Origin: Verrucomicrobiota bacterium
GTDB lineage: Bacteria; Verrucomicrobiota; Verrucomicrobiia; Limisphaerales; J093
DNA length: 10,399 nt
Reading direction: 5' to 3'
Assembly: GCA_003695015.1 (NCBI GenBank)
Contig: RFJD01000108.1
Location: 1 to 10,399 of the forward strand
This document shows positions 1 through 7,495 of the stretch, in pieces; position 1 is the stretch's first letter, and each line of letters starts with the position of its first letter. The translations under genes were made by a program, and so were the position numbers. Below the pieces are notes generated by a model. It was not told where the DNA came from. It ran no database searches and was given only the letters and a program-made list of their open reading frames with translations.

Positions 1-1
1 C

Positions 2-700
2 GAGGGCGCTCCGCTCCGGTGGCACGCGGCCGCCTTCGAACCCCACGTGGCCCTCGTCGTCAGCGGCGGGCACACGCTGTTGGTGGACGTCCCGGCCGAC
101 GGCCGACACCGGGTTCTCGGCGGCACCATCGACGATGCCGCCGGCGAGTGTTTCGACAAGACCGCCAAACTCATCGGGCTCCCCTACCCCGGCGGACCGG
201 AGTTGGACCGCCTGGCCGAGGAGGGCAACCCGGAAAGCCACCGGTTTCCCCGCCCGTTGCTTCACGAGGACCACGACGACTTCAGTTTCAGCGGGCTCAA
301 GACCAGCGTCCGCTATTACCTGCGCGACCACCCGGAAATCCTCGACGACGGCCGCCGCCTCCGCGACCTCTGCGCCGCCGTCCGGGCCGCGATCGTCGAG
401 GTGCTCGTCGCCAAGACCATTCGTGCCGCGCGCCGTCTCGGCCGGCGAACCGTCACCGCCTCCGGCGGCGTGAGCTGCAACCGCGCCCTGCGCCGCGAAC
501 TGGCCGCCGCCTGCCGTCGGCACGGCCTCCGGCTCCGCTTGGTCGAACCCGCCCTGGCCACCGACAACGCCGCCATGATTGCCGTCGTCGGCTGGCGCAA
601 ACAGCTTCGGGGCGAACCGGCCGCCCCGTGGACCATGGAGGCCCATCCCGGCTGGTCCCTCGAGGAAACGGCCGCCCCGCCCTCCGAGGTCTCCGCCTGA
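2..700 (+). CDS. tsaD: tRNA N6-adenosine threonylcarbamoyltransferase TsaD, 5' part cut by window edge
   Basis: TsaD (Kae1/Qri7 family) transfers the threonylcarbamoyl group from TC-AMP to A37 of ANN-decoding tRNAs in the cytoplasm, working with TsaB and TsaE. The frame is open from base 2 and gives 232 residues before TGA. The visible ASKHA-fold motifs are VSGGHT, DDAAGECFDKTAKLIGLPYPGG, FSFSGLKTSV, ASGGVSCN and, near the end, ATDNAAMIA, whose Asp is a metal ligand in the family. Family members are about 335-350 residues, so roughly 100 N-terminal residues are missing, including the HxxxH metal motif. That is the window edge, not a broken gene. The first ATG-like start at 47 (GTG) lies inside the conserved core and is not the true start. 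The alpha/beta hydrolase follows after 61 bases. No sign of decay is seen. Confidence 0.96.
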   Translation, partial: EGAPLRWHAAAFEPHVALVVSGGHTLLVDVPADGRHRVLGGTIDDAAGECFDKTAKLIGLPYPGGPELDRLAEEGNPESHRFPRPLLHEDHDDFSFSGLKTSVRYYLRDHPEILDDGRRLRDLCAAVRAAIVEVLVAKTIRAARRLGRRTVTASGGVSCNRALRRELAAACRRHGLRLRLVEPALATDNAAMIAVVGWRKQLRGEPAAPWTMEAHPGWSLEETAAPPSEVSA

Positions 701-723
701 ACCGCCGTCACCGGCCTGCCGCC

Positions 724-753
724 TTGGCGGCGGCGACCCGCCGGCCTTACCCT
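724..753 (+). promoter_or_regulatory. Candidate promoter of the alpha/beta hydrolase gene
   Basis: TTGGCG at 724-729 and TACCCT at 748-753 are separated by 18 bases. Only 8 bases lie between the second hexamer and the ATG at 762. If real, the transcript would be nearly leaderless, which fits the lack of a Shine-Dalgarno sequence. The hexamers match the sigma-70 consensus only partly and the -35 lies in a GC-rich stem-loop, so this is weak. Confidence 0.25.
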
Positions 754-761
754 TCCGGCCC

Positions 762-1676
762 ATGAAAGCATGGTTTCGCTCGATGCGTCGTCGTCTCCAC
801 CGCGCCGCCCTTGCCGGTCTGGCCGCCTGCCTGCCGGCCGCCGCCGCCGGCCCGCAAAGCCCGATCCTCCTCTGGCCCCAGGGCGCTCCGGGCGCTTTGG
901 GCGATCGTCCGGAGGATCGCCCCACCCTCACGCCCTACCTGCCTAAACCGGCCCGCGCCACCGGCGCCGCCATCGTGGTTTGTCCCGGCGGCGGCTACGG
1001 CGCACTCGCTCCCCACGAAGGCCACGACTACGCCCTTTGGCTCAACCGGCAGGGCATTGCCGCGTTTGTCCTGAAATACCGGCTCGGCAGCCACGGCTAC
1101 CGGCATCCGGCCATGCTCCAGGACGCCGCCCGGGCCGTCCGCCTCGTGCGGCATCGGGCCGCCGAATGGCACGTCGATCCCCACCGCATTGGGATCATGG
1201 GCTCCAGCGCCGGCGGACATCTGGCTTCGACGCTGTTGACCCACTTCGACGACGGCGACCCGCAGGCCGCCGATCCCATCGACCGCGAAAGCTCGCGGCC
1301 GGACTTGGGCATTCTCTGCTACGCGGTGATCACCATGGGCGAACACACCCATGCCGGTTCCCGGCGGAACTTGCTGGGGCCCGATCCCTCGCCCGGGCTG
1401 ATTCGCGAGCTTTCCAACGAGCGGCAAGTCACCTCCCGCACGCCTCCCTGTTTCCTCTGGCACACGTGGGAGGATCCGGTGGTGGACGTCGAAAACACGC
1501 TGGACTTTGCCTGTGCCCTGCGCCGGGCGGGTGTGCCGTTTGCGCTGCACATCTACCCGAAGGGCGGTCACGGCATCGGCTTGGGCGACAAGCCACCCTT
1601 CGCCCATCCGCATCCCTGGGTGGCGGAACTGCGCCGCTGGCTCGCGCTGCAAGGCTGGGCGGCCCCCGTCGAGTGA
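762..1676 (+). CDS. Secreted alpha/beta hydrolase, carbohydrate-esterase-like (BD-FAE / acetyl-xylan-esterase type)
   Basis: A 304-residue protein that begins with a likely signal peptide: a Lys/Arg-rich start, a hydrophobic AALAGLAACLPAAAA stretch, and cleavage near residue 30. The mature part is an alpha/beta hydrolase. It has an oxyanion-hole loop CPGGGYG (74-80), a nucleophile elbow GSSAG with Ser149, a probable acid Asp238 in WEDPVVDVEN, and His270 in KGGHG. The spacing and the Asp loop resemble esterases annotated as xylan esterase or BD-FAE, which remove acetyl or feruloyl groups from plant polysaccharides. The actual substrate cannot be read from sequence. The ATG at 762 was chosen because the signal peptide starts there; the frame is open further upstream but that part is low-complexity shadow of tsaD. 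No Shine-Dalgarno is present. A lipase or peptidase role is possible but less likely. Confidence 0.9.
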   Translation: MKAWFRSMRRRLHRAALAGLAACLPAAAAGPQSPILLWPQGAPGALGDRPEDRPTLTPYLPKPARATGAAIVVCPGGGYGALAPHEGHDYALWLNRQGIAAFVLKYRLGSHGYRHPAMLQDAARAVRLVRHRAAEWHVDPHRIGIMGSSAGGHLASTLLTHFDDGDPQAADPIDRESSRPDLGILCYAVITMGEHTHAGSRRNLLGPDPSPGLIRELSNERQVTSRTPPCFLWHTWEDPVVDVENTLDFACALRRAGVPFALHIYPKGGHGIGLGDKPPFAHPHPWVAELRRWLALQGWAAPVE

Positions 1677-1731
1677 CGGGGCGTCCAACGGCCTGTGACC
1701 GGCGCCCCACCCGTCACGATCGCATTTTTTT
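1673..1731 (+). terminator. Possible intrinsic terminator after the hydrolase gene
   Basis: GTGACG (1673-1678) pairs with CGTCAC (1712-1717), and GGGCG (1679-1683) pairs with CGCCC (1703-1707). A four-base bulge lies on the right arm and the loop is long. A run of seven T follows at 1725-1731. The T-run starts seven bases after the stem and the stem is imperfect, so termination here is plausible rather than certain. The stem overlaps the hydrolase stop codon. Confidence 0.35.
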
Positions 1732-1754
1732 CAATGCTGACGCGCGTTTTCGGC

Positions 1755-1782
1755 TTGTCAGCCGCGCCGAAACTGATAGGAA
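1755..1782 (+). promoter_or_regulatory. Candidate promoter of the HU gene
   Basis: TTGTCA (1755-1760) is followed after 16 bases by TAGGAA (1777-1782), leaving about 50 bases to the HU start. The -35 is a good match, the -10 a poor one. The -35 overlaps the right arm of an inverted repeat, GCTGAC (1736-1741) / GTCAGC (1757-1762), which might bind a regulator or belong to the upstream terminator. The region is visibly more AT-rich than its surroundings. Confidence 0.4.
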
Positions 1783-1833
1783 ACGCGCTGCTGAGTCCGT
1801 AACAACCACGACCGATTCAACAACGTAAGAACC

Positions 1834-2130
1834 ATGGCAGCCAAAACACTGACCAAAGCCCAGATCGCCGCCACCCTCGCTGAAAAGGTTGGCATCACCA
1901 AGAAACAGTCCGCCCTCTACCTGCAGGAGCTGGCCGCGCTGGCTTACAAGAACGCCAAGAACGGCTTCACCCTCCCTGGCATCGGCAAGCTGGTTCTGGT
2001 CAACCGGAAAGCCCGCACCGGCCGCAACCCGCAAACCGGTGAAACCATCCGCATTCCCGCCAAAAAGGTGGTGAAGTTCCGCATCTCCAAGGCCTGCAAG
2101 GACGCCATCCTCCCGCCCAAGAAGAAGTAG
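1834..2130 (+). CDS. HU-family DNA-binding protein
   Basis: A 98-residue nucleoid protein of the HU/IHF family, which binds and bends DNA as a dimer. The N-terminal helical part (TKAQIAATLAEKVGITKKQ) and the DNA-contacting beta-arm with the signature GRNPQTGETIRIPA (about 63-76) are both clear. The Pro of RNP, which intercalates into DNA in the family, is present. The end is lysine-rich (LPPKKK), and the protein carries a short extra N-terminus (MAAKT) compared with E. coli HU. This form is common in Verrucomicrobiota and Planctomycetota (from memory). The gene appears monocistronic: it has its own promoter candidate upstream and a strong terminator 22 bases after the stop. The ATG at 1834 has no Shine-Dalgarno sequence but is the only start that gives a complete domain. 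Confidence 0.96.
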   Translation: MAAKTLTKAQIAATLAEKVGITKKQSALYLQELAALAYKNAKNGFTLPGIGKLVLVNRKARTGRNPQTGETIRIPAKKVVKFRISKACKDAILPPKKK

Positions 2131-2152
2131 CCGGCGGACGGTTTTTGCCCGA

Positions 2153-2182
2153 GGCACTCTGCCCGCTCAGAGTGCCTTTTTT
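2153..2182 (+). terminator. Strong intrinsic terminator of the HU gene
   Basis: A perfect 9-bp stem, GGCACTCTG (2153-2161) / CAGAGTGCC (2168-2176), with a six-base loop is followed at once by six T (2177-2182). It starts 22 bases after the HU stop codon and ends 46 bases before the next gene. It should insulate HU from the panE-like gene. Confidence 0.92.
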
Positions 2183-2228
2183 GTTTCCGCCGCCTTCTTC
2201 CAAACGAGAGCCGGAGCAGCCCCAAGCC

Positions 2229-3221
2229 ATGCGGATCGCCATCGTCGGTTGCGGCGCCGTCGGCTCCTTCTACGGCGCCCGTCTCCTCCGCGCCGGTGAG
2301 GATGTCCACTTCCTGCTGCGCAGCGACTACGAGGTCGTCCGCCGGGAGGGCGTTCGCATCCTCAGCATCGAGGGCGATTTCATCGTGCGTCCCGTCGCGG
2401 CCCGCCGGCCGGAGGAAATCGGGCCCTGCGACTGGGTGATCATTGCGCTCAAAACCACCGCCAACCATGCCTTCGGCGAACTGCTCCCGCCATTGGTCGG
2501 CCCCCAAACGCGCCTGTTGACGCTGCAAAACGGACTCGGCAACGAGGAGGCACTGGCGGCCCTGTTCGGCCCGGAACGCGTTCTCGGGGGCCTTTGCTTC
2601 GTCTGCCTCAACCGCATCGCTCCGGGCGTCATCCGCCACATGGCCCACGGCCACATCGTCCTCGGCGAGTTTCAGCGTCCGCCCGGCCCGGACGCCCACC
2701 GGATCGCCGACGCCTTCCAACGCGCCGGCATCCGCTGCCGCGTCGCCGACAACCTCGAACGCGCCCATTGGGAAAAGCTCGTCTGGAACATCCCCTTCAA
2801 CGGCGTCGGCGTGGCCGGCATCGTCGGCCAGGAAGCCCTCCTGGCCGGGCGGGTGCCGGAGACCTGGACCGCCCGCCGTTGCCTGCCCACCGACGAACTG
2901 CTCGCCGATCCCGGCTGGGAACGTCTCGTGCGCGAATTGATGGCCGAAGTGATCGCCGTCGGCCGCGCCCTGGGCCACGACATCCCCGACTCCTTCGCCG
3001 ACGAAAACATCGAGCGCACCCGTTGCATGGGCGACTACCGGGCCTCGACCTTGCTGGACTTCGAAAAAGGCATGCCCCTCGAGCTGGAGAGCCTGTTCCT
3101 GGAACCGCAACGGGTCGCCCGGCGGCTCGGCGTGCCCACCCCGCGGCTGGACGCTCTCTGTGCGGTGCTCTGCGAACTCGATGCCCGCCGGGCTGCCGGC
3201 CGCCTGCCCGAGACGACCTGA
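2229..3221 (+). CDS. PanE/ApbA-family 2-dehydropantoate 2-reductase homologue
   Basis: A 330-residue NADP-dependent reductase. In its best-known form this family reduces ketopantoate to pantoate in the pathway to pantothenate and CoA. The N-terminal Rossmann fold carries GCGAVG (7-12), and the LKTTANH and LQNGLGNEE segments are also typical. The C-terminal helical domain keeps Lys183 in WEKLVWNIPFN (equivalent to the catalytic Lys of E. coli PanE) together with Asn187 and Asn191. The motif FEKGMPLELE includes Glu285, which aligns with the substrate-binding Glu of PanE, although the usual GRxTEID is changed here to GMPLELE. Because of this divergence the true substrate may be another 2-oxo acid, so no gene symbol is given. 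The ATG at 2229 opens the Rossmann motif directly; a weak GGAG lies 12 bases upstream. No pan genes are adjacent. Confidence 0.9.
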   Translation: MRIAIVGCGAVGSFYGARLLRAGEDVHFLLRSDYEVVRREGVRILSIEGDFIVRPVAARRPEEIGPCDWVIIALKTTANHAFGELLPPLVGPQTRLLTLQNGLGNEEALAALFGPERVLGGLCFVCLNRIAPGVIRHMAHGHIVLGEFQRPPGPDAHRIADAFQRAGIRCRVADNLERAHWEKLVWNIPFNGVGVAGIVGQEALLAGRVPETWTARRCLPTDELLADPGWERLVRELMAEVIAVGRALGHDIPDSFADENIERTRCMGDYRASTLLDFEKGMPLELESLFLEPQRVARRLGVPTPRLDALCAVLCELDARRAAGRLPETT

Positions 3222-3286
3222 TTCACCCCCCGAAGCCCGGTCGCCCCACCGACGCCTCCCCGGCTTTTCTTCGCCGGCGGGCCGTG

Positions 3287-3292
3287 TACCAT
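3287..3292 (+). promoter_or_regulatory. Possible -10 element before the large secreted protein
   Basis: TACCAT, preceded by TG one base upstream on the pattern of an extended -10 (TGTACCAT, 3285-3292), lies 10 bases before the ATG at 3303. No convincing -35 is seen. It would give a nearly leaderless mRNA, matching the absence of a Shine-Dalgarno sequence. Confidence 0.22.
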
Positions 3293-3302
3293 CGCCCGCC
3301 CC

Positions 3303-5879
3303 ATGAAACGACAGACAGGCATCTGTTCCCACCTCCACCACGCGGGCGGGCCCCTGCTGGCGGCCGTCGGCCTGCTGCTCCAAACCCAAGCCGCCCTGCG
3401 CGCCCCGGCCATCCCGTTGGTGGCCCACGATCCCTACTTCAGCATTTGGTGCGCGGGAGACCGGTTGACCGACGTGGACACCACCCACTGGACCGGCAAA
3501 CCCCACCGGCTCACCGGCGTGGTGACGATCGACGGCCAGGCTTACCGGGTCTTGGGCGCCACGCCGGCCGACCTCCCCGCCCTGCCGCAAACCGGGCTCC
3601 GGATCACGCCCACGCGGACCATGGCCACCTTTGCCGGCGCCGGCGTCGAGCTGCACCTGACCTTTCTCACCCCCGCCCTGCCGGAGGACATCGACATCCT
3701 CTCGCGTCCGGTGACCTATCTGATCTGGGAGTGCCACAGCACCGACGGCCGGCTGCACGAGGTCGCCTTTGCGCTCAGTGCCTCGGCCGAACTCGCCGTC
3801 AACCTCCCGGACCAACAGGTTCTCACCCGCCTCGAACGCTGGGGCGACTTGGCCGTGTTCCGCGTCGGTTCCGAGGAACAACCCATCCTCGCCAAGAGCG
3901 GCGACGACATCCGCATCGACTGGGGTTATTTCCACCTGGCCGGCAGCGACGGCGCGCGGGTTCGTTGGATCGAAGGTCCGGACGAACGGACGGTGTCGCT
4001 CCCCGAGGGCCGGACCGCCTGGGTCGAAAGCCAACGCGCCCTGCCGGCCGCGCAGGTCCGGGGCGAACTGCGCTGGCCCGCCATCCGCGTGGGCGAACAG
4101 CCGGTCAGCCGCTGGTTGATGCTGGCCTACGACGATCTCTATTCCATCCAGTACCTCGGCCACAACCTCCGTCCCTACTGGCGTCGCCACGGCTGGGAGG
4201 CCCGCGACCTGCTCGAAGCCGCCGCGCGCGACTTCGCCGAGCTGCGCCGCCGTTGCGAGGCCTTCGACGCCGAGTTGACCGCCGACCTCGAACGCGCCGG
4301 CGGCGTCGAGTACGCCGAGATCGCCACCCTCGCCTACCGCCAGTGCTTTGCCGCGGGCAAGTTCGTGGCCGATGCCAACGGCCAGCCCCTGTCCTTCTGC
4401 AAGGAAAACCACTCCAACGGCTGCATCGCCACCTCGGACGTGTTTTACCCGATGGCCCCGCAGTTCCTGCTGTTCGGGCCCTCGCTGACGAAGTCCTTCC
4501 TGGTTCCGTTCATGAACTACGCCGCCAGCGAACGGTGGCGGTTTCCCTTCGCCCCGCACGACCTGGGCACCTACCCGCACGCCAACGGCCAGCGTTACGG
4601 CGGCGGCGAGCACAGCGAGGAAAACCAGATGCCGGTCGAGGAAAGCGGCAACCTGCTGATCCTGATGACCGCCCTGGCGGAGATGGAGGGCAACGCCGAT
4701 TTCGCGAGCCTCTACTGGCCGCAACTCACGCGGTGGGCGGAGTACCTCCGCGAAAAGGGCTTCGATCCGGAAAACCAGCTCTGCACCGACGACTTCGCCG
4801 GCCACCTGGCCCACAACGTCAACCTCAGCGCCAAGGCCATCTGCGGGCTCGCCGGTTATGCCCGCCTCTGCGAACTGCGCGGCGAAACCGCCCGCGCCCG
4901 CGAATACCGCGAGCTCGCCCGGCGCTTCGTCGGCCAATGGCTCGAGGCCGCCGACGACGGCGACCATTACCGGCTGGCCTTCGACAAGCCCGGCACCTGG
5001 AGCCAGAAATACAACATCGTCTGGGATCGCATCCTCGGCTTCGACCTCTGGCCCGACGCCGTCCTCCACAAGGAGATGGACTTCTACAAGCGCGTCCAAC
5101 AGCCCTACGGCCTGCCGCTGGACAACCGGTCGCTCTACACCAAGCTGGATTGGATCCTCTGGACCGCCACGCTCACCGGGGACCGCGCCGACTTCGACGC
5201 CCTTGTCCATCCCGTCTGGAAGTTCCTCAACGAAACGCCCGACCGCGTCCCCATGACCGACTGGTATTGGACCCACAACGCCCGGCGCCGCGGCTTCACC
5301 GCCCGGCCGGTGGTGGGCGGCGTTTTCCTTCGGATGCTCTACGACAAGGCCGTCTGGAAGAAGTACGCCTCGCGCGATCGCACCCGGTCCGGCGGGTTCG
5401 CCCCCGCCCCCAAGCCGCCGCGTATCGTGCCGGTGGTGCCCGCCGCCGACCGCCAGCCGGTCCTCTGGCGGTACACGACCACCCAACCGCCCGCGGATTG
5501 GACACGGCCGGACTTTGACGATTCGGGCTGGGCCGAGGGGCAATCCGGCTTCGGCACGCGCGGCACGCCCGGGGCCGTCGTTGGCACCGTCTGGAACACG
5601 CCGGAAATCTGGCTGCGCCGGGTCATCGAGATTCCCGCGGGCATCGAAGGGCCCCTCCAGTTCTGGATCCATCACGATGAAGACGCCGAGGTGTACCTCG
5701 ACGGCCGGCGGGTGTTGCGGACGACCTCCTACACGACCGGCTACACCCTCCGCGCCCCTTCACCGCGGGCCCGCGACCTTCTCCGGCCCGGCCGGCATGT
5801 GCTCGCCGTTCACTGCCGGCAGACCGGCGGCGGCCAATACATCGACGTCGGTCTGGTCGAGGTGCAGCCCGCCGATTGA
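3303..5879 (+). CDS. Secreted glutaminase-A-like protein (DUF4964-DUF5127-DUF4965-DUF1793) with C-terminal beta-sandwich domain
   Basis: An 858-residue exported protein. Residues 1-34 look like a signal peptide with a PLLAAVGLLL core and cleavage after AALRA. Next comes IPLVAHDPYFSIWCAGDRLTD, the signature opening of the family (about 35-100). It is followed by a beta-rich domain to about 320 and an alpha/alpha-barrel region to about 690. That region contains the conserved FAPHDLGTYPHANGQ (Asp420) and MPVEESGN (Glu446/Glu447), the most likely active-site acids. The fungal founder, Aspergillus GtaA, is described as a glutaminase, but the barrel fold is that of many glycoside hydrolases. For bacterial members the substrate is uncertain. 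Residues about 717-858 form an extra galactose-binding-like sandwich (DWTRPDFDDSGW, EIWLRRVIEIP, AEVYLDGRRV, RHVLAVHC), probably a carbohydrate-binding module. It stands alone, 81 bases after the panE-like gene. Confidence 0.93.
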   Translation: MKRQTGICSHLHHAGGPLLAAVGLLLQTQAALRAPAIPLVAHDPYFSIWCAGDRLTDVDTTHWTGKPHRLTGVVTIDGQAYRVLGATPADLPALPQTGLRITPTRTMATFAGAGVELHLTFLTPALPEDIDILSRPVTYLIWECHSTDGRLHEVAFALSASAELAVNLPDQQVLTRLERWGDLAVFRVGSEEQPILAKSGDDIRIDWGYFHLAGSDGARVRWIEGPDERTVSLPEGRTAWVESQRALPAAQVRGELRWPAIRVGEQPVSRWLMLAYDDLYSIQYLGHNLRPYWRRHGWEARDLLEAAARDFAELRRRCEAFDAELTADLERAGGVEYAEIATLAYRQCFAAGKFVADANGQPLSFCKENHSNGCIATSDVFYPMAPQFLLFGPSLTKSFLVPFMNYAASERWRFPFAPHDLGTYPHANGQRYGGGEHSEENQMPVEESGNLLILMTALAEMEGNADFASLYWPQLTRWAEYLREKGFDPENQLCTDDFAGHLAHNVNLSAKAICGLAGYARLCELRGETARAREYRELARRFVGQWLEAADDGDHYRLAFDKPGTWSQKYNIVWDRILGFDLWPDAVLHKEMDFYKRVQQPYGLPLDNRSLYTKLDWILWTATLTGDRADFDALVHPVWKFLNETPDRVPMTDWYWTHNARRRGFTARPVVGGVFLRMLYDKAVWKKYASRDRTRSGGFAPAPKPPRIVPVVPAADRQPVLWRYTTTQPPADWTRPDFDDSGWAEGQSGFGTRGTPGAVVGTVWNTPEIWLRRVIEIPAGIEGPLQFWIHHDEDAEVYLDGRRVLRTTSYTTGYTLRAPSPRARDLLRPGRHVLAVHCRQTGGGQYIDVGLVEVQPAD

Positions 5880-5896
5880 CCGCGGCATTGACCGCG
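5875..5896 (+). repeat. Tandem 10-bp repeat and small hairpin at the convergent gene ends
   Basis: ATTGACCGCG occurs at 5875-5884 and again at 5887-5896, spanning the stop codon of the large + strand gene. The same bases form a hairpin, CGCGG (5881-5885) / CCGCG (5892-5896), with loop CATTGA. It sits in the 38-base gap between two converging genes. It could help stop transcription from either side, but no T-run is present on either strand, so it is not called a terminator. Confidence 0.5.
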
Positions 5897-5917
5897 CTAC
5901 CGCGAAGGCGGCCCGGG

Positions 5918-6994
5918 TCAGGCGCCCGGGTCGCCGTTCGTCTTCGGCAGAAGAATGAGGCTCGCGGCGGGAATCCGCACCGGAACGACCTCGCCCGGCT
6001 GGCGGCCCTGCTCCGGGTTGAACGCCAGCGCCTTGATCCGCGGGCCGTCCGCCAACCGCAGGGCGTATTGTTCCACCCGCCCCAGGTAGGTGGCGCGCTC
6101 GACCGTCGCCCGCAGGACGTTCCCGCCGTCGGTCGCGTCCAGGACCACCGCCTCGGGCCGGAAACCCACCCACACCCGCGCGCCCGGATCGAGGCCGGAT
6201 GTCGCCGGCGCTTCCAGTTCGCCGCCGGCCACCCGCACGCGGCATCCCGCCCCGCCCGCCACGGCGACCTCGCCTTCCAGCCAGTTGCATTCGCCGATGA
6301 AATCCGCCACGAAACGGTTGGCCGGCCGCCGATACAGGCTCCGCGGATCCCCCACCTGCTCGATGCGGCCCGCCCGCATCACGGCGATGCGGTCCGCCAG
6401 CGACAACGCCTCCTCCTGGTCGTGGGTGACGTAGATCGTGGTGATCCGCGTTTGGTCGTGGATGCGGCGGATTTCCTCGCGCATCTCGAGCCGGAGCTGG
6501 GCGTCGAGGTTCGACAGCGGCTCGTCCAGCAACAGGACGTCCGGCTGCACCACCAGGGCCCGGGCCAGGGCCACCCGTTGTTGCTGGCCGCCGGAAAGTT
6601 GGTTGGGCTTGCGGTCCCGGTAGTCCTCCATCCGCACGATCCGCAACGCCTCCTCGATCCGCCGGTTTCGTTCCTCCCGGGAAAGTCGCCGCACTTCCAG
6701 GCCGTAGGCGACGTTGTCCCAGACGGTCATGTGCGGCCAGAGGGCGTAGTTCTGGAACACCATGCCGGTGTTGCGCCGGTGCGGCGGGACGCGGTTCATC
6801 ACCCGGTCGCCAAACCGCACTTCGCCCTGCTCCGGTTCGTAGAAACCGGCCACCATGCGCAGCAGCGTCGTCTTGCCACAGCCCGAGGGCCCCAGGAGGA
6901 AGAACAATTCGTGCTCCTCGATGGCGAGTGACACCTCCCGCAACACGGGCGTGTCGCCAAACCGCTTGCTGACGTTGTGGATCGTGACGCGCAT
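5918..6994 (-). CDS. ABC transporter ATP-binding protein, MalK/PotA/FbpC type with TOBE domain
   Basis: A 358-residue ATPase that would sit on the inner face of the membrane and drive an importer. All nucleotide-binding motifs are intact: A-loop Phe12, Walker A GPSGCGKTT (35-43), Q-loop Gln81 in VFQNYALWPH, signature LSGGQQQR (133-140), Walker B LLLDEP (154-159), D-loop SNLD and H-loop His191. Residues about 230-350 form a C-terminal TOBE-type domain (WVGFRPEAV, ATYLGRVEQYAL), as in importers for sugars, polyamines or ferric iron. The sequence does not settle which substrate. No permease or solute-binding protein is present in the window, so it is an orphan here; one ATPase serving several permeases is known for this type. 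The ATG at 6994 starts the typical MRVTIHNVSKRFG and has no Shine-Dalgarno. It converges with the large secreted protein. Confidence 0.94.
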   Translation of the reverse strand: MRVTIHNVSKRFGDTPVLREVSLAIEEHELFFLLGPSGCGKTTLLRMVAGFYEPEQGEVRFGDRVMNRVPPHRRNTGMVFQNYALWPHMTVWDNVAYGLEVRRLSREERNRRIEEALRIVRMEDYRDRKPNQLSGGQQQRVALARALVVQPDVLLLDEPLSNLDAQLRLEMREEIRRIHDQTRITTIYVTHDQEEALSLADRIAVMRAGRIEQVGDPRSLYRRPANRFVADFIGECNWLEGEVAVAGGAGCRVRVAGGELEAPATSGLDPGARVWVGFRPEAVVLDATDGGNVLRATVERATYLGRVEQYALRLADGPRIKALAFNPEQGRQPGEVVPVRIPAASLILLPKTNGDPGA

Positions 6995-7018
6995 GGACGA
7001 GCCGTCGCCGGCCCGGCC

Positions 7019-7046
7019 CTTTTAGCAGAAGCCACCGCCCCGGCAA
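7019..7046 (-). promoter_or_regulatory. Candidate promoter of the ABC ATPase gene
   Basis: Read on the minus strand, TTGCCG (7046-7041) and TAAAAG (7024-7019) are separated by 16 bases. A start would fall near 7012, giving a leader of about 18 bases. It lies in the 77-base gap after the release-factor-like gene, so the ATPase may be transcribed alone. Confidence 0.4.
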
Positions 7047-7071
7047 AGCTCCGGCCCGCCGCCGGCCGCGC

Positions 7072-7485
7072 TCATTCGTCCCCCACCCGCCGCCGCAGTT
7101 CTTTCAAGCGCGAACGGCGCCGCTTGGCCGCCAGCCGCCGCTCCTGCGCCGCCCGACCCGGCCGACGCAACTGCCGCCGGCGCTTCTCCGCCGCGGCCCG
7201 CCGCTCGGCCTTCCGCCTGGCCTGCAACGCCTCGATCTTGTCGCACAACCATTCGCGGGCCAGCAGCCGGTTGCGCCCCTGATGCCGCGTGGCCTGGCAA
7301 CGAACCTCGATGCCCGTGGGCCGGTGTCGCAACAGGACGCAGGTGGCCACCTTGTTGAGCCGCTGGCCGCCCGGCCCCGAAGACCGCACGAACCGCTCCT
7401 CCAAATCCGCCTCCGCAATGCCCAAAGCCGCCATCCGCCGGACCACGGCTTCCCAGCGATCCGGACCGACCGCCCCGGCGCTCAT
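7072..7485 (-). CDS. Small GGQ release-factor-like protein (ArfB / mtRF-R type peptidyl-tRNA hydrolase)
   Basis: A 137-residue class-I release-factor-like protein without codon-recognition domains. The catalytic motif FVRSSGPGGQRLNKV places GGQ at 39-41, and the downstream RHQGRNRLLAREWL is typical of the family. Such proteins (ArfB in E. coli, ICT1 and mtRF-R in mitochondria) enter stalled ribosomes and release the peptide by hydrolysing peptidyl-tRNA. From about residue 86 to 133 the chain is nearly half Arg/Lys (KAERRAAAEKRRR, LAAKRRRSRLKELRRR). This fits the basic tail that lies in the empty mRNA channel, though it is long here. The frame is open upstream to 7737, but the ATG at 7485 was chosen because GGGAGGAGG lies 10 bases before it and the upstream translation is low-complexity. 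Which rescue sub-family it belongs to is not settled. Confidence 0.9.
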   Translation of the reverse strand: MSAGAVGPDRWEAVVRRMAALGIAEADLEERFVRSSGPGGQRLNKVATCVLLRHRPTGIEVRCQATRHQGRNRLLAREWLCDKIEALQARRKAERRAAAEKRRRQLRRPGRAAQERRLAAKRRRSRLKELRRRVGDE

Positions 7486-7495
7486 GGCTCGGGCG

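Noticed and set aside
579..761. Longer reading of the alpha/beta hydrolase from 579
   Set aside because: The added residues overlap tsaD, are Pro/Arg-rich shadow sequence, and would bury the signal peptide that begins at 762.
1944..5675. A 1243-codon minus-strand ORF spanning three + strand genes
   Set aside because: It mirrors HU, the panE-like gene and the large secreted protein, all of which have clear family motifs on the + strand. Long antisense ORFs are expected at this GC content.
5911..5938. Repeated CCCGGGTC near the end of the ABC ATPase gene, considered as an operator or attachment site
   Set aside because: The repeats code for the last residues of the ATPase and are short GC palindromes that arise easily in such DNA.
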